A stretch of 64,000 nt of DNA from an uncultured Clostridia bacterium. Its GTDB lineage: Bacteria; Bacillota; Clostridia; Oscillospirales; Oscillospiraceae. Each line of letters opens with the position of its first letter. Positions within the stretch are counted from its first letter, which is position 1. This document shows positions 24,855 through 34,197 of the stretch, one piece after another. The DNA lies in NCBI GenBank assembly GCA_932222125.1, contig CAKNZJ010000265.1:28754-92753 (forward strand), read 5' to 3'. The translations under genes were made by a program, and so were the position numbers. The notes under the pieces are model-generated. The model was not told where the DNA came from, searched no databases, and worked only from the letters and a program-made list of their open reading frames with translations.

Positions 24855-25643
24855 TCACACCTCCAGCCATTCTGAGCATTGACTTCTAGGGGCGGCAGTC
24901 AATTCCACATCTTGTCCCACCTTGGCCCCGATACGCTCCATGGCTTGTCCAGCAGCCTCCAACGCCATGTCCACCTGATTGTTTTCCTTAGACAGATGGG
25001 CCAACACCACCTTGTGAGCCCCATGCTGCACTGCCCAACCGGCCAGCGCTCCCCCCATCTCATTGGATAGATGACCCCGCTGTCCCAAAATCCGCTCTTT
25101 TAAATGGACAGGATATGATCCAGCCCGGAGCATGTCAACACTGTAGTTAAATTCTCCAATCAGCAGATCCGCCCCGCGCACTCCCTCTCGAGCCTCCGGG
25201 GTAATTATCCCGGTATCGGTGCAAATGGCCATCCTACGCCCGCTCCGCTCTACGCTATATCCCACCGGACAGGCACAGTCGTGACTGTTGGCAAAGGTTG
25301 CTATCGTCAAGTCCTGGATCACAAATCGATCCCCTGGATCAAAGACAAAAAAACGCCGCTCCATCCCTGCCATCCGGCGGCAGATCTGCCGGGCGGTAGC
25401 CTCAGCCGTGTAGATAGGGGCGCCAATCTGCCTGCACAGCACCGGCAGCCCGGCGATATGGTCGGCGTGCTCATGGGTGAGCAGGATGCCTGCAATGTTC
25501 TCTGGCGGAATGCCAAGCTCTCGCAAACCTTTGGTAATCCTTCGGGCCGATATACCCGCGTCAATGAGAATATGTACTGTTCCATCGCTGACCACAGCGC
25601 AGTTTCCTGATGAACCGCTGGCTATGGTGGCCACTTTGAGCAT
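24855..25643 (-). CDS. MBL-fold metallohydrolase, WalJ/YycJ-like
   Basis: A 262-residue metallo-beta-lactamase-fold protein. The metal motif THEHADH is present (about residues 53-59), with further His in NSHD and LAHLSKENN. The MLKVATIASGSSGNC start is typical for the YycJ/WalJ group, linked to cell-wall and division control or DNA repair as a nuclease. ATG at 25643; an in-frame extension upstream is rejected. It precedes rlmH, a conserved clostridial arrangement. Confidence 0.9.
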   Translation of the reverse strand: MLKVATIASGSSGNCAVVSDGTVHILIDAGISARRITKGLRELGIPPENIAGILLTHEHADHIAGLPVLCRQIGAPIYTAEATARQICRRMAGMERRFFVFDPGDRFVIQDLTIATFANSHDCACPVGYSVERSGRRMAICTDTGIITPEAREGVRGADLLIGEFNYSVDMLRAGSYPVHLKERILGQRGHLSNEMGGALAGWAVQHGAHKVVLAHLSKENNQVDMALEAAGQAMERIGAKVGQDVELTAAPRSQCSEWLEV

Positions 25644-25803
25644 GGCTGTCTCCCCCCAAGAAAAAGGGACGGCCCAATGCCGCCCCCATTGGCACAAGCT
25701 CCCTGCGCCTGCTTTTACCCCGCGTCAGAGCCTGTAAAATCTCTTCGTTCTCCGTATCGTAATCCTTATGGCATATCATGGGCTCACGTTGACCCTGAAC
25801 CCA

Positions 25804-27102
25804 TCATCCCGCGGCGCTCACCGGCTGTTTCTCCGGATCCGGCACCTCCACCGCCCGAATGTCCGAACCAATGCCGGACAGCTTTCCGATGAGGTTCTCA
25901 TATCCCCGCTCGATATGCCCCACATTGGACACCTCGCTGACCCCCTGAGCAGCCAGCCCTGCAATGACCATGGCAACACCGGCCCGCAGGTCACAGGCCT
26001 CCATAGGCGCCCCGGTAAGCTGATTCACACCTTCGATAATGGCAATCTTGCCATCCACCTGGATTTTTGCGCCCAGCCGCCGAAACTCCTCCGTGTAGCG
26101 GTAGCGGTTATCCCATACCCCCTCCGTAATCACACTGGTTCCCTGTGCCAGACAGAGCACTGCGGCAATTTGTGGCTGCATATCGGTGGGAAAGCCCGGA
26201 TAGGGCATGGTCTTGACGTTGGTGCGCTGAAGCGGACCGTTTCGGCGGACAATGAGGCTGTCGTCCTCCTCTTCCACCTCTACCCCCATCTCTACCAACT
26301 TTGCAGTGATGCACTCCATATGCTTTGGGATGATGCCGCACACCCGCACCTCGCCGCCGGTGGCTGCTACAGCCGCCATATAGGTGCCCGCCTCAATCTG
26401 ATCCGGAATAATGGAATACTCGCCGCCTGTAAGGCGCTCCACCCCATGGATCTTAATAATATCGGTGCCGGAGCCGGTGATATCTGCACCCATGGAGTTG
26501 AGGAAGTTTGCCAAATCCACAATATGAGGCTCCTTGGCCGCATTCTCAATAATGGTTGTCCCCTCAGCCAATGCAGCAGCCATCATCAGATTCATGGTGG
26601 CGCCTACTGATACAATATCCAGATAAATCTGCGCGCCCTTCAGGCGTCCTCCCTCGGCCTCGGCATATACATAGCCGTTGCGCACATCCACTTTGGCTCC
26701 CAACGCGGTAAAGCCTTTGATGTGCTGGTCAATGGGCCGTCCGCCAAAGTCACACCCTCCCGGGAGGGGCACCTCAGCCTTTCCAAAGCGGCCCAGCAAC
26801 GCTCCAAGCAGATAGTAGCTTGCCCGGATCTTTCGCCCATTTTCATATGGGATCTGCCGGTTGATAATGCTGGCGCAGTCAACGTCCACGGTGTTCTGGT
26901 TCACCGTGCGCACCTGGGCGCCCAACTCCCGCAAAATATTCAAAAACAAATTGACGTCACTGATCTCAGGGATATTTTCAATCCGGCATGTTCCCTTTAC
27001 CAACAAGGCTGCGGGAATAATGCCTACAGCGGCATTCTTTGCGCCGCTAATCTCTACTCTTCCATAAAGGGGCCTTCCGCCATGAATGACATATTTTTTC
27101 AA
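25804..27102 (-). CDS. murA: UDP-N-acetylglucosamine 1-carboxyvinyltransferase MurA
   Basis: MurA makes the first committed step of peptidoglycan synthesis, adding enolpyruvate to UDP-GlcNAc. The 432-residue protein has the GRVEISGAKNAAVG start with the catalytic Lys-Asn pair and the active loop PGGCDFGGRPID, whose Cys makes it fosfomycin sensitive in principle. The C-terminal half contains the second EPT domain. No close neighbours share its function. Confidence 0.96.
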   Translation of the reverse strand: MKKYVIHGGRPLYGRVEISGAKNAAVGIIPAALLVKGTCRIENIPEISDVNLFLNILRELGAQVRTVNQNTVDVDCASIINRQIPYENGRKIRASYYLLGALLGRFGKAEVPLPGGCDFGGRPIDQHIKGFTALGAKVDVRNGYVYAEAEGGRLKGAQIYLDIVSVGATMNLMMAAALAEGTTIIENAAKEPHIVDLANFLNSMGADITGSGTDIIKIHGVERLTGGEYSIIPDQIEAGTYMAAVAATGGEVRVCGIIPKHMECITAKLVEMGVEVEEEDDSLIVRRNGPLQRTNVKTMPYPGFPTDMQPQIAAVLCLAQGTSVITEGVWDNRYRYTEEFRRLGAKIQVDGKIAIIEGVNQLTGAPMEACDLRAGVAMVIAGLAAQGVSEVSNVGHIERGYENLIGKLSGIGSDIRAVEVPDPEKQPVSAAG

Positions 27103-27385
27103 AACTGCACCTCAAAACTTCCGGCCAAGCCAGTTTAATCATACCCCAAGGGGCAAATTATCTATTGTTATATAAGTAACTATATATATGGGCGCAACCA
27201 TCCATCATTGCACCTATATTATAGCATCCCATGTAAAGAAAGGCAACTAAAACTTTTCCATCTTATCCAAATTCATCAGCTTCTATATACCAGTTCGAAA
27301 GTGAAAACCATATTTTTGACAGATCTATAATACCCATTGTGGTGAAAATTATGCGATAACAATTGTGAATTTTCTGCAAATCCTA

Positions 27386-27414
27386 TTGCAAACGGCGTCA
27401 AATCGTATTATAGT
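27386..27414 (+). promoter_or_regulatory. Promoter of htpG
   Basis: TTGCAA (27386-27391), 17-bp spacer, TATAGT (27409-27414). The start site falls on the CIRCE element. The preceding part of the 27103-27492 gap is AT-rich and has nothing else recognised. Confidence 0.7.
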
Positions 27415-27419
27415 GCTAC

Positions 27420-27446
27420 TTAGCACTTAATAAACCAGAGTGCTAA
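27420..27446 (+). promoter_or_regulatory. CIRCE operator upstream of htpG
   Basis: TTAGCACTT, nine bases, GAGTGCTAA: one mismatch from the HrcA consensus (TTAGCACTC-N9-GAGTGCTAA). It overlaps the predicted transcription start, so HrcA would block htpG. Confidence 0.88.
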
Positions 27447-27492
27447 TGTCCTATTTACAAAATTTTTGAGATAGACCGAGGTGTGCACAAGC

Positions 27493-29403
27493 ATGGCAAA
27501 GAAGCAATTCAAAGCAGAATCCAAACGTTTGATGGATCTGATGATCAACTCCATTTATACCCATAAGGAGATTTTTCTCCGGGAGATCATCTCCAATGCC
27601 AGCGACGCGATTGACAAGCTGGCCTATCTGGCCCTCACAGACGACACAGTAAAGAGCAAGCGCAGCGACTACAAGATCACCATCTCTGTGGACAAGCAGG
27701 GGCGTATCCTTACCGTGTCTGATAATGGCATCGGCATGACCGCTGAAGAGTTGGAGCGTAATCTGGGTACCATAGCCCGCAGCGGCTCCCTCCAGTTCAA
27801 GAAGGAGGTGGAGGCAGACAAAGCCTCTGATATCATCGGTCAATTTGGCGTCGGCTTTTACTCCGCCTTTATGGTTGCCGACCAAGTGACGGTGGTCACC
27901 CGCCGCCACGGTGAGGAAACCGCTCATATTTGGCAGTCCGAGGGAGTGGACGGCTATACTATCTCCGAGGGACAAAAGGCAGGTGTCGGCACCGATGTCA
28001 TTATGCATCTCAAGCCTGATACAGAGGACGAGCAGTATCAGCAATATCTGGAGAGTACCCGTCTCCAAGAGCTGGTGAAAAAATATTCCGACTATATCCG
28101 CCATCCCATTCGCATGGAGGTGGAAGATTACCGTGAGAAGGAAAAACCCATCGACGCCGGGGATGACTACAAGCCCGAGTGGGAGACGGTGCTGGAGGAA
28201 AAGACCATCAACTCAATGGTCCCTCTGTGGCAACGGCCCCGCTCCAAGGTAAAGCAGGAGGAATACCACCAGTTCTATCGGGAGAAGTTCTCCGATTGGC
28301 AAGCGCCTTTGTCCACCGTTACCACCTCCTCTGAGGGCACCGTCACTTTCAAAGCGCTGCTGTTCATTCCTTCAGCTGTTCCATATGATTTCTATACTCG
28401 GGAATATGAGAAGGGCCTCCAGCTCTACTCGTCCGGTGTGCTTATCATGGACAAGTGCGCGGACCTGCTTCCGGACTGCTTCCGGTTTGTCAAAGGTGTT
28501 GTGGACTCCCCTGACTTTTCCCTCAACATCTCCCGAGAAATGCTCCAGCACACCCGGCAACTCAAAGTGATCGCCGCTGCACTGGAGAAAAAAATTAAGA
28601 ATGAGCTGGCCAAGCTGATGCGTGACGACCGAGAAACTTATCAACGGTTCTGGGATGCCTTTGGCCGTCAGCTCAAGTATAGCGTCGTAGATGGCTATGG
28701 CGCCAAGAAAGATCTACTTCAGGACTTGCTGCTATTCACCAGTTCCAAGGACAGCCAGTTGACCAGCCTTGCCGAGTACGTCCAGCGCATGGCGGAGGAT
28801 CAGGAGTTTATCTACTACGTCTGCGCTGAGACCAGCAGTCAGGCCTCTCAACTGCCCCAGGTGGAGCGGGTAGCGGACAAGGGCTATGAAATCCTCTACC
28901 TCACCGAGGAGGTGGATCAGTTTGTGGCCCAGGCCCTGTCAGAGATATCCGGCAAAAAGCTCAAGTCTGTCTCCGATCCGGACGCTCTGCCCGAGACAGA
29001 GGAAGAAAAGCAGGCCCAGGAACAGCAGGCCCAGGAGAGCAAGCCCATCTTAGACTTTGTGAAAGAAACCCTGGGGGACAAGATCAAGGAGGCCCGCATC
29101 TCTAAGATCCTGAAAACCGCCCCTGTGTGCATGACCGCAGATGGTCCTATGACCCTCGAGATGGAGAAATACTTCTCGAAGATGGAGGGTGGGGCCATGG
29201 GCAGCATGAAGGCTGAGCGTGTCCTGGAACTCAACCCCTCCTCTTCCCCCTTTGCCGCGCTGAAATCAGCGCTGGAGGGGAATCATAAGGATCTAGCCGC
29301 CACCTATGTGCAGATCCTGTATCATCAGGCCCTGCTCATCGCCGGTCTTCCCATTGACGATCCGGCGGCATATACCCATCTGGTCTGCTCTCTGATCAAA
29401 TAG
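27493..29403 (+). CDS. htpG: Molecular chaperone HtpG (Hsp90)
   Basis: A 636-residue bacterial Hsp90. The GHKL ATPase domain shows EIISNASDAIDKL, DNGIGM and GQFGVGFYSAFMVA; the middle domain contains the catalytic region around SREMLQ; the C-terminal dimerisation domain ends near 636. Between 470 and 500 there is a charged Glu/Gln-rich linker. ATG 27493 follows GAGGTG; a GTG at 27481 is less likely. CIRCE control ties it to groESL further down. Confidence 0.95.
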   Translation: MAKKQFKAESKRLMDLMINSIYTHKEIFLREIISNASDAIDKLAYLALTDDTVKSKRSDYKITISVDKQGRILTVSDNGIGMTAEELERNLGTIARSGSLQFKKEVEADKASDIIGQFGVGFYSAFMVADQVTVVTRRHGEETAHIWQSEGVDGYTISEGQKAGVGTDVIMHLKPDTEDEQYQQYLESTRLQELVKKYSDYIRHPIRMEVEDYREKEKPIDAGDDYKPEWETVLEEKTINSMVPLWQRPRSKVKQEEYHQFYREKFSDWQAPLSTVTTSSEGTVTFKALLFIPSAVPYDFYTREYEKGLQLYSSGVLIMDKCADLLPDCFRFVKGVVDSPDFSLNISREMLQHTRQLKVIAAALEKKIKNELAKLMRDDRETYQRFWDAFGRQLKYSVVDGYGAKKDLLQDLLLFTSSKDSQLTSLAEYVQRMAEDQEFIYYVCAETSSQASQLPQVERVADKGYEILYLTEEVDQFVAQALSEISGKKLKSVSDPDALPETEEEKQAQEQQAQESKPILDFVKETLGDKIKEARISKILKTAPVCMTADGPMTLEMEKYFSKMEGGAMGSMKAERVLELNPSSSPFAALKSALEGNHKDLAATYVQILYHQALLIAGLPIDDPAAYTHLVCSLIK

Positions 29404-29479
29404 GACATGTATCGCATTCCTGGCCAGGAGCCTTCTGATTTACGCCTCCTTCCTCTTTATTCTCTGGGAGAGGTTTCCC

Positions 29480-29508
29480 TTGACAAATCTATCCCTATCC
29501 CATATACT
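29480..29508 (+). promoter_or_regulatory. Promoter of the valS T-box leader
   Basis: TTGACA (29480-29485), 17-bp spacer, TATACT (29503-29508). Start predicted near 29515, at the beginning of the T-box leader. Confidence 0.8.
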
Positions 29509-29514
29509 AAGCAA

Positions 29515-29750
29515 CAATAAAAGCATGGATGGGAAGCAGTAACCGCACCCCTGCGTTTCAGAGAGCGGCCGTTTTGGTGCAAGGCCGTAACGTTAGCTGT
29601 GGCGAAGTCGTCCCGGAGCTTCGGTTCCCAACCCTGAGTAAGAACCGGCGGGTCCTCCCGTTACAGAGGCAACGAGCGTCCCGAAAGGGAAATTCAGGTG
29701 GTACCGCGGTTATACAAACCGCCCTGAGCAATGTGCTTGGGGCGGTTTTA
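29515..29750 (+). promoter_or_regulatory. T-box riboswitch controlling valS
   Basis: The leader has the Stem I AGAGAG and GGTGcAA elements (about 29560-29582), a GAA GTC at 29604-29609 whose GTC is a likely valine specifier, the T-box core AGGTGGTACCGCGG (29696-29709), and a terminator (arms 29716-29724 and 29740-29748) followed by a T-run. Uncharged tRNA-Val would stabilise the antiterminator and allow valS expression. Confidence 0.92.
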
Positions 29751-29786
29751 TATATCTCCGCATTATCCCGAGAGGAGTGTCAACCT

Positions 29787-32414
29787 ATGCGCAAAGAGCT
29801 TCCAAAGGTGTATGAGCCTCAGGAGGTAGAGGGCCGTGTCTATCAAATGTGGGAAGACAACGGCTGTTTCCGGGGAAACCGTGACCCGGCAAAAAAGCCC
29901 TTTACCATCGTTATGCCCCCTCCCAATGTTACCGGCCAGCTCCATATGGGCCACGCCATGGACTGTACCCTTCAAGACATTCTGATCCGTTTTAAGCGGA
30001 TGCAGGGCTACGCCGCCCTGTGGGTGCCCGGTACCGATCATGCAGGTATCGCTACCCAGATCAAGGTGGAGGAGGAGCTCCGGGTCAATGAGGGCCTAAC
30101 CCGTCACGACCTGGGCCGGGAAAAATTTCTGGAGCGGGTGTGGGCCTGGAAGGAGAAGTACGGCGGGCGCATTGTAGCCCAGCAGAAAAAGCTAGGGGCT
30201 TCTTGTGACTGGGAACGGTCCCGCTTCACCATGGACGAAGGCTGCTCCAAAGCGGTTCGGGAGGTATTTGTCTCCCTCTATGAAAAGGGGCTGATCTACA
30301 AGGGCAGCCGTATCGTCAACTGGTGTCCCCACTGTGTCACTGCCCTATCCGACGCAGAGGTAGAGTATCGGGATAAACCCGGCCATCTGTGGCACATCAA
30401 GTATCCCATTGTGGGTCAACCTGGCCGTTATGTCGTGGTAGCCACCACCCGGCCTGAGACCATGCTTGGGGATACCGGTGTGGCGGTCAGTCCCGCCGAC
30501 GGGCGGTATCAGGACATCATCGGCAAGCAATGCCTGCTCCCCCTGATGGATCGTGAGATCCCCATCGTAGCCGACGAGTATGTGGATTTGGAATTTGGCA
30601 CGGGCTGCGTGAAGATGACCCCAGCCCACGATCCCAACGATTTTGAAGTTGGTCTTCGCCATAATCTAGACACCATCCGGGTGCTGGACGACCACGGCGT
30701 GGTCAACGAGAACGGCGGCAAGTACCGGGGCCTGGACCGCTACGAGGCCCGGAAAGCAGTCATCGCCGACCTGGAGAAACTGGGCTTGTTGGAGCGCGTG
30801 GAGGATCACCAGCACAACGTGGGCACCTGCTACCGCTGCCACAACGACGTGGAGCCCATCATCTCCGCCCAGTGGTTCGTGAAGATGGAACCGTTGGCAA
30901 AGGAGGCTCTTCAGGTGGTGAACGAGGGAGAGACCAAGTTTGTCCCCGAGCGGTTCTCCAAGACCTATGTCAACTGGATGGAAAACGTTCACGACTGGTG
31001 TATCTCCCGCCAGCTCTGGTGGGGCCACCAGATTCCCGTGTGGTACTGTGAGGACTGCGGCCACATGACCGTCGCCCGGGAGGACCCGGAGGTGTGTTCC
31101 AAGTGCGCGTCCACACACATCCAGCGTGATCCGGACGTGCTGGATACCTGGTTCTCCTCCGCCCTGTGGCCCTTTTCCACCCTGGGCTGGCCGGACAGGA
31201 CCCAGGACTTGGACTACTTCTACCCCACCGACGTGTTAGTCACCGGCTATGATATCATCTTCTTTTGGGTGGCCCGGATGATATTTTCCGGCTGTGCGCA
31301 CACCAAGCACCCTCCCTTCCACACGGTCCTCATTCACGGTCTGGTGCGGGATGACAAAGGCCGCAAGATGTCCAAAAGCCTTGGCAATGGCATCGATCCG
31401 CTGGAGGTGGTGGAGCGATACGGCGCAGATGCCCTGCGCTTCAACCTCATCACCGGAAATTCTCCTGGCAACGATATGCGCTTCTATATGGAAAAATGCG
31501 AGGCCATGCGCAACTTTGCCAATAAGATTTGGAACGCCAGCCGGTTTGTCCAGATGAACCTCACCATCGGTGACTGCACCCTCCCCGGCACTCTGGAGCC
31601 GGAGGACAAATGGATCTTGTGCCGCCTTGGGGAGATCACCAACGAGGTGACGGAAAACATGGAGGCATATGAGCTAGGGGTTGCCTCCGCCAAGGTATAT
31701 GACTTTATCTGGAACGACTACTGCGACTGGTATATTGAGCTGACCAAGGCCCGTCTTCAGGGGGAGGACCAGCAGGCCAAGGAACAGGCCCAACAAGTGC
31801 TGGTATATGTCCTCACCGAGACTCTGAAGCTGCTGCACCCCTTCATGCCCTTCCTCACCGAGGAAATCTGGCAGTCGCTCCCTCATCCAAGCGGCTTTCT
31901 CATGCTTCAGAGCTGGCCAAAGGCCGACCCCGCCTGGGCCAGCCCAGAGGCAAAGGAATCCATGGAAGCGGTTATGGATGTCATCCGTGTTGTCCGCGCA
32001 CGCCGGGCAGAAATGAATGTGCCCCCTTCCAAAAAGGCTGCCCTCACCATTGTCACCCGTGCGCACGACGTGTTCGCCGCTGGTCAGGCCCACCTGAAGC
32101 GCTTGGCCTGGGCCTCCTCCGTGGATATCCAGACCGATGACCTAGCCGATCCCGCCGGCATGGTGTGCGATGTCACCCACACGGCCAAAGTATACTTGCC
32201 CCTGGCAGACCTGGTGGATGTGGCCCAGGAGAAAGCGCGGCTCACCAAGGAACTGGGCAAGAAACAGGGCGAGTTAAAGGGATTGGAGGGCAAACTGTCC
32301 AACCCCGGCTTCCTGAACAAAGCCCCTGAGGCAGTGGTAAACGCGGAAAAGGAGCGTTTGGAGAAGTTAAGATCCCTCATTGCCAAGCTAGAGGAACAAC
32401 TGGCTAGCATGTAA
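29787..32414 (+). CDS. valS: Valyl-tRNA synthetase
   Basis: An 875-residue class I synthetase. The HIGH signature is HMGH at 53-56, KMSKS is at 527-531, the CP1 editing domain spans about 190-350, and the end carries the long valine-arm coiled coil (about 810-875). It charges tRNA-Val. ATG 29787 follows GAGGAG after the T-box terminator; a longer in-frame ORF through the leader is not translated. Confidence 0.97.
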   Translation: MRKELPKVYEPQEVEGRVYQMWEDNGCFRGNRDPAKKPFTIVMPPPNVTGQLHMGHAMDCTLQDILIRFKRMQGYAALWVPGTDHAGIATQIKVEEELRVNEGLTRHDLGREKFLERVWAWKEKYGGRIVAQQKKLGASCDWERSRFTMDEGCSKAVREVFVSLYEKGLIYKGSRIVNWCPHCVTALSDAEVEYRDKPGHLWHIKYPIVGQPGRYVVVATTRPETMLGDTGVAVSPADGRYQDIIGKQCLLPLMDREIPIVADEYVDLEFGTGCVKMTPAHDPNDFEVGLRHNLDTIRVLDDHGVVNENGGKYRGLDRYEARKAVIADLEKLGLLERVEDHQHNVGTCYRCHNDVEPIISAQWFVKMEPLAKEALQVVNEGETKFVPERFSKTYVNWMENVHDWCISRQLWWGHQIPVWYCEDCGHMTVAREDPEVCSKCASTHIQRDPDVLDTWFSSALWPFSTLGWPDRTQDLDYFYPTDVLVTGYDIIFFWVARMIFSGCAHTKHPPFHTVLIHGLVRDDKGRKMSKSLGNGIDPLEVVERYGADALRFNLITGNSPGNDMRFYMEKCEAMRNFANKIWNASRFVQMNLTIGDCTLPGTLEPEDKWILCRLGEITNEVTENMEAYELGVASAKVYDFIWNDYCDWYIELTKARLQGEDQQAKEQAQQVLVYVLTETLKLLHPFMPFLTEEIWQSLPHPSGFLMLQSWPKADPAWASPEAKESMEAVMDVIRVVRARRAEMNVPPSKKAALTIVTRAHDVFAAGQAHLKRLAWASSVDIQTDDLADPAGMVCDVTHTAKVYLPLADLVDVAQEKARLTKELGKKQGELKGLEGKLSNPGFLNKAPEAVVNAEKERLEKLRSLIAKLEEQLASM

Positions 32415-32470
32415 TATTTTCCAAACCTTCTCCCTTTCAGCAAATTGCGACTGAGGACAAGCATTATAAT

Positions 32471-32511
32471 GAGCGCGATGTGGAGCCCATCTCCACCTCG
32501 CGCTCATTTTT
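32471..32511 (+). terminator. Terminator of valS
   Basis: 15-nt arms with one mismatch, then ATTTTT. It separates valS from the spoIIA operon. Confidence 0.85.
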
Positions 32512-32562
32512 GCACTGAGAGGGCGGGGAGCCATCCCGATTTCAAGAAAAGGGGGACAAGCT

Positions 32563-32868
32563 ATGCCCATCACAGTCACCAATCGGGCCAACGCCACTAC
32601 CATTCTGCTGTCCGGAGAGATTGATCATCACGGTGCCCGGACCATGATAAGCCAGCTAGAAGAGACCATCTCCACCTGGCTGCCGGCCCATCTGGTTTTA
32701 GATCTGTCCGGGGTCACCTTTATGGACAGCTCTGGCATTGCCGTGCTGCTGCGCACCCTGCGGCAAATGAATCATCTGGGGGGCTCGCTCCGTGTGACCT
32801 CCATTCCCACCCAAGCCCGCCGGGTGCTGGATGCCGCCGGCGTAGGCCGGTTGATCACATTAGATTGA
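32563..32868 (+). CDS. spoIIAA: Anti-sigma F factor antagonist SpoIIAA
   Basis: A 101-residue STAS-domain protein with the phosphorylation motif MDSSGIAVLL. In its unphosphorylated form it displaces SpoIIAB from sigma F and thereby starts forespore gene expression. A GGGGGAC site precedes ATG 32563. It is the first gene of the classic spoIIAA-spoIIAB-sigF operon, with 18 bp to the next gene. Confidence 0.95.
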   Translation: MPITVTNRANATTILLSGEIDHHGARTMISQLEETISTWLPAHLVLDLSGVTFMDSSGIAVLLRTLRQMNHLGGSLRVTSIPTQARRVLDAAGVGRLITLD

Positions 32869-32886
32869 GCAAGGAGGGTTACATAG

Positions 32887-33336
32887 ATGCGAGTGAGTGC
32901 CATTGACCAAGCTGTCATTTCCTTCAGTTCTCGTTCTGCCAACGAGGGCTTTGCCCGGGCTGCAGCAGCTTGTTTTGCCGCCCAGTTAGACCCCACCCTA
33001 GACGAACTGGCCGATATCAAAACCGCCGTTAGTGAGGCGGTGACCAACGCCATCGTCCATGCCTATCCCGACCGGCTGGGTAAGGTAACCATGCGCCTTC
33101 GCCTGTATCAGGATGGTCAGCTGGAAATCCAGGTCAAGGACACCGGTATGGGTATCCCCGATGTGGAGCAGGCCCGCACCCCTCTGTTTACCACCGGGAA
33201 CGAGGAACGCTCCGGCATGGGCTTCACCATTATGGAGAGCTTTATGGACAAACTTCAAGTGCGCTCTCAGGTGGGTCGAGGCACCACAGTTACCATGCGC
33301 AAGCGAATCGCCCGCCGGGCGGGCGTTCCCCGGTGA
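32887..33336 (+). CDS. spoIIAB: Anti-sigma F factor SpoIIAB
   Basis: A 149-residue GHKL kinase that holds sigma F inactive and phosphorylates SpoIIAA. The N box shows SEAVTNAIVHAY, the G1 box is VKDTGMGIPD and the G2 region is GMGFTIM. GGAGG precedes ATG 32887. The stop overlaps the sigF start by 4 bp, ensuring coupled synthesis of sigma factor and its inhibitor. Confidence 0.95.
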   Translation: MRVSAIDQAVISFSSRSANEGFARAAAACFAAQLDPTLDELADIKTAVSEAVTNAIVHAYPDRLGKVTMRLRLYQDGQLEIQVKDTGMGIPDVEQARTPLFTTGNEERSGMGFTIMESFMDKLQVRSQVGRGTTVTMRKRIARRAGVPR

Positions 33337-34046
33337 GAGGGCTGGACGCCCCCTCCCTGTTGGAAGCTGCCCAGGCGGGGGACAACGAGGCCTGTGAGCG
33401 CCTGCTGTTGGACAACAGCGGCCTCATTTGGTCTGTAGCCAGACGTTACTATGGCCGGGGTGTGGATCCGGAGGATCTATACCAGCTTGGCTGTCTTGGC
33501 TTTCTCAAAGCCATCCGGGGATTCGACACAGAATACGGCACCCAATTTTCAACCTATGCCGTTCCCAAGATCGCCGGAGAAATCCGCCGCTTCCTCCGGG
33601 ACGATGGGGCAGTCAAGGTCAGTCGCGGTGTAAAGGAACGAGCGGCCCTCATTCGACAGCACCGCCAAAGACTGAGCCAACAGTTGGGGCGGGATCCCAC
33701 TCTTTCCGAGCTATCAGAGGCCACCAGCCTGGAGCCAGAAGATATCGCAACCTCAGAATCCGCCGTGCTGTCTGTGGCCTCCCTTCAAGAGGAGATGGGT
33801 GCAGACGGCTTCTCCCTAGAGTCTGTATTGGGAGACAATGGCATTGAAGACGATTTGGTAGAACGGCTTACCCTGCGTCAAGCCATTGACCAGCTTCCTG
33901 AGCGGGAGCGCACGGTTATTCTGCTGCGTTTTTTCAAAAACCTCACCCAGGAACGAGTGTCCCGGATACTTGGCGTCAGCCAAGTGCAAGTTTCCCGCAT
34001 TGAGCGCCGGGCTGTGCAGCATCTCAGGGAGGCGTTGACAGACTAA
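33333..34046 (+). CDS. sigF: Forespore sigma factor F (SpoIIAC)
   Basis: A 237-residue sporulation sigma factor. Region 2 includes YYGRGVDPEDLYQLGCLGFLKAI and FSTYAVPKIAGEIRRFLRDDG; regions 3 and 4 follow, with the helix-turn-helix VSRILGVSQVQVSRIERRA at the end. It starts with GTG at 33333 inside the spoIIAB stop. This operon is strong evidence that the organism can form endospores. Confidence 0.95.
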   Translation: MRGLDAPSLLEAAQAGDNEACERLLLDNSGLIWSVARRYYGRGVDPEDLYQLGCLGFLKAIRGFDTEYGTQFSTYAVPKIAGEIRRFLRDDGAVKVSRGVKERAALIRQHRQRLSQQLGRDPTLSELSEATSLEPEDIATSESAVLSVASLQEEMGADGFSLESVLGDNGIEDDLVERLTLRQAIDQLPERERTVILLRFFKNLTQERVSRILGVSQVQVSRIERRAVQHLREALTD

Positions 34047-34086
34047 TTAATCCACCTGTCGCCCTCCAACTATACTATCCACCTGC

Positions 34087-34109
34087 TAAAGGCCCCGATG
34101 GGGCCTTTA
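34087..34109 (+). terminator. Terminator of the spoIIA operon
   Basis: 10-bp arms with a 3-nt loop, followed by a moderate T-run (AATTTT), about 40 bp after the sigF stop. Confidence 0.8.
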
Positions 34110-34197
34110 CAATTTTGCCGCCTCATATTATAATGTGAAAGAAATTCTAACAGAAGCACACCGATGGGGCTGCTGCCCCATGAAGGGAGACGGCACT

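Noticed and set aside
25561..25779. Minus-strand ORF of 72 codons upstream of the WalJ-like gene
   Set aside because: Overlaps that gene by 83 bp, lacks a good ribosome site and has no recognisable features; a small real gene cannot be fully excluded.
27451..28104. Long minus-strand ORF opposite htpG
   Set aside because: Shadow of the htpG codons; the plus-strand frame has all Hsp90 motifs and the promoter.
29529..29786. In-frame extension of valS through the leader
   Set aside because: This stretch is the T-box leader with a terminator; translation starts at 29787 after GAGGAG.
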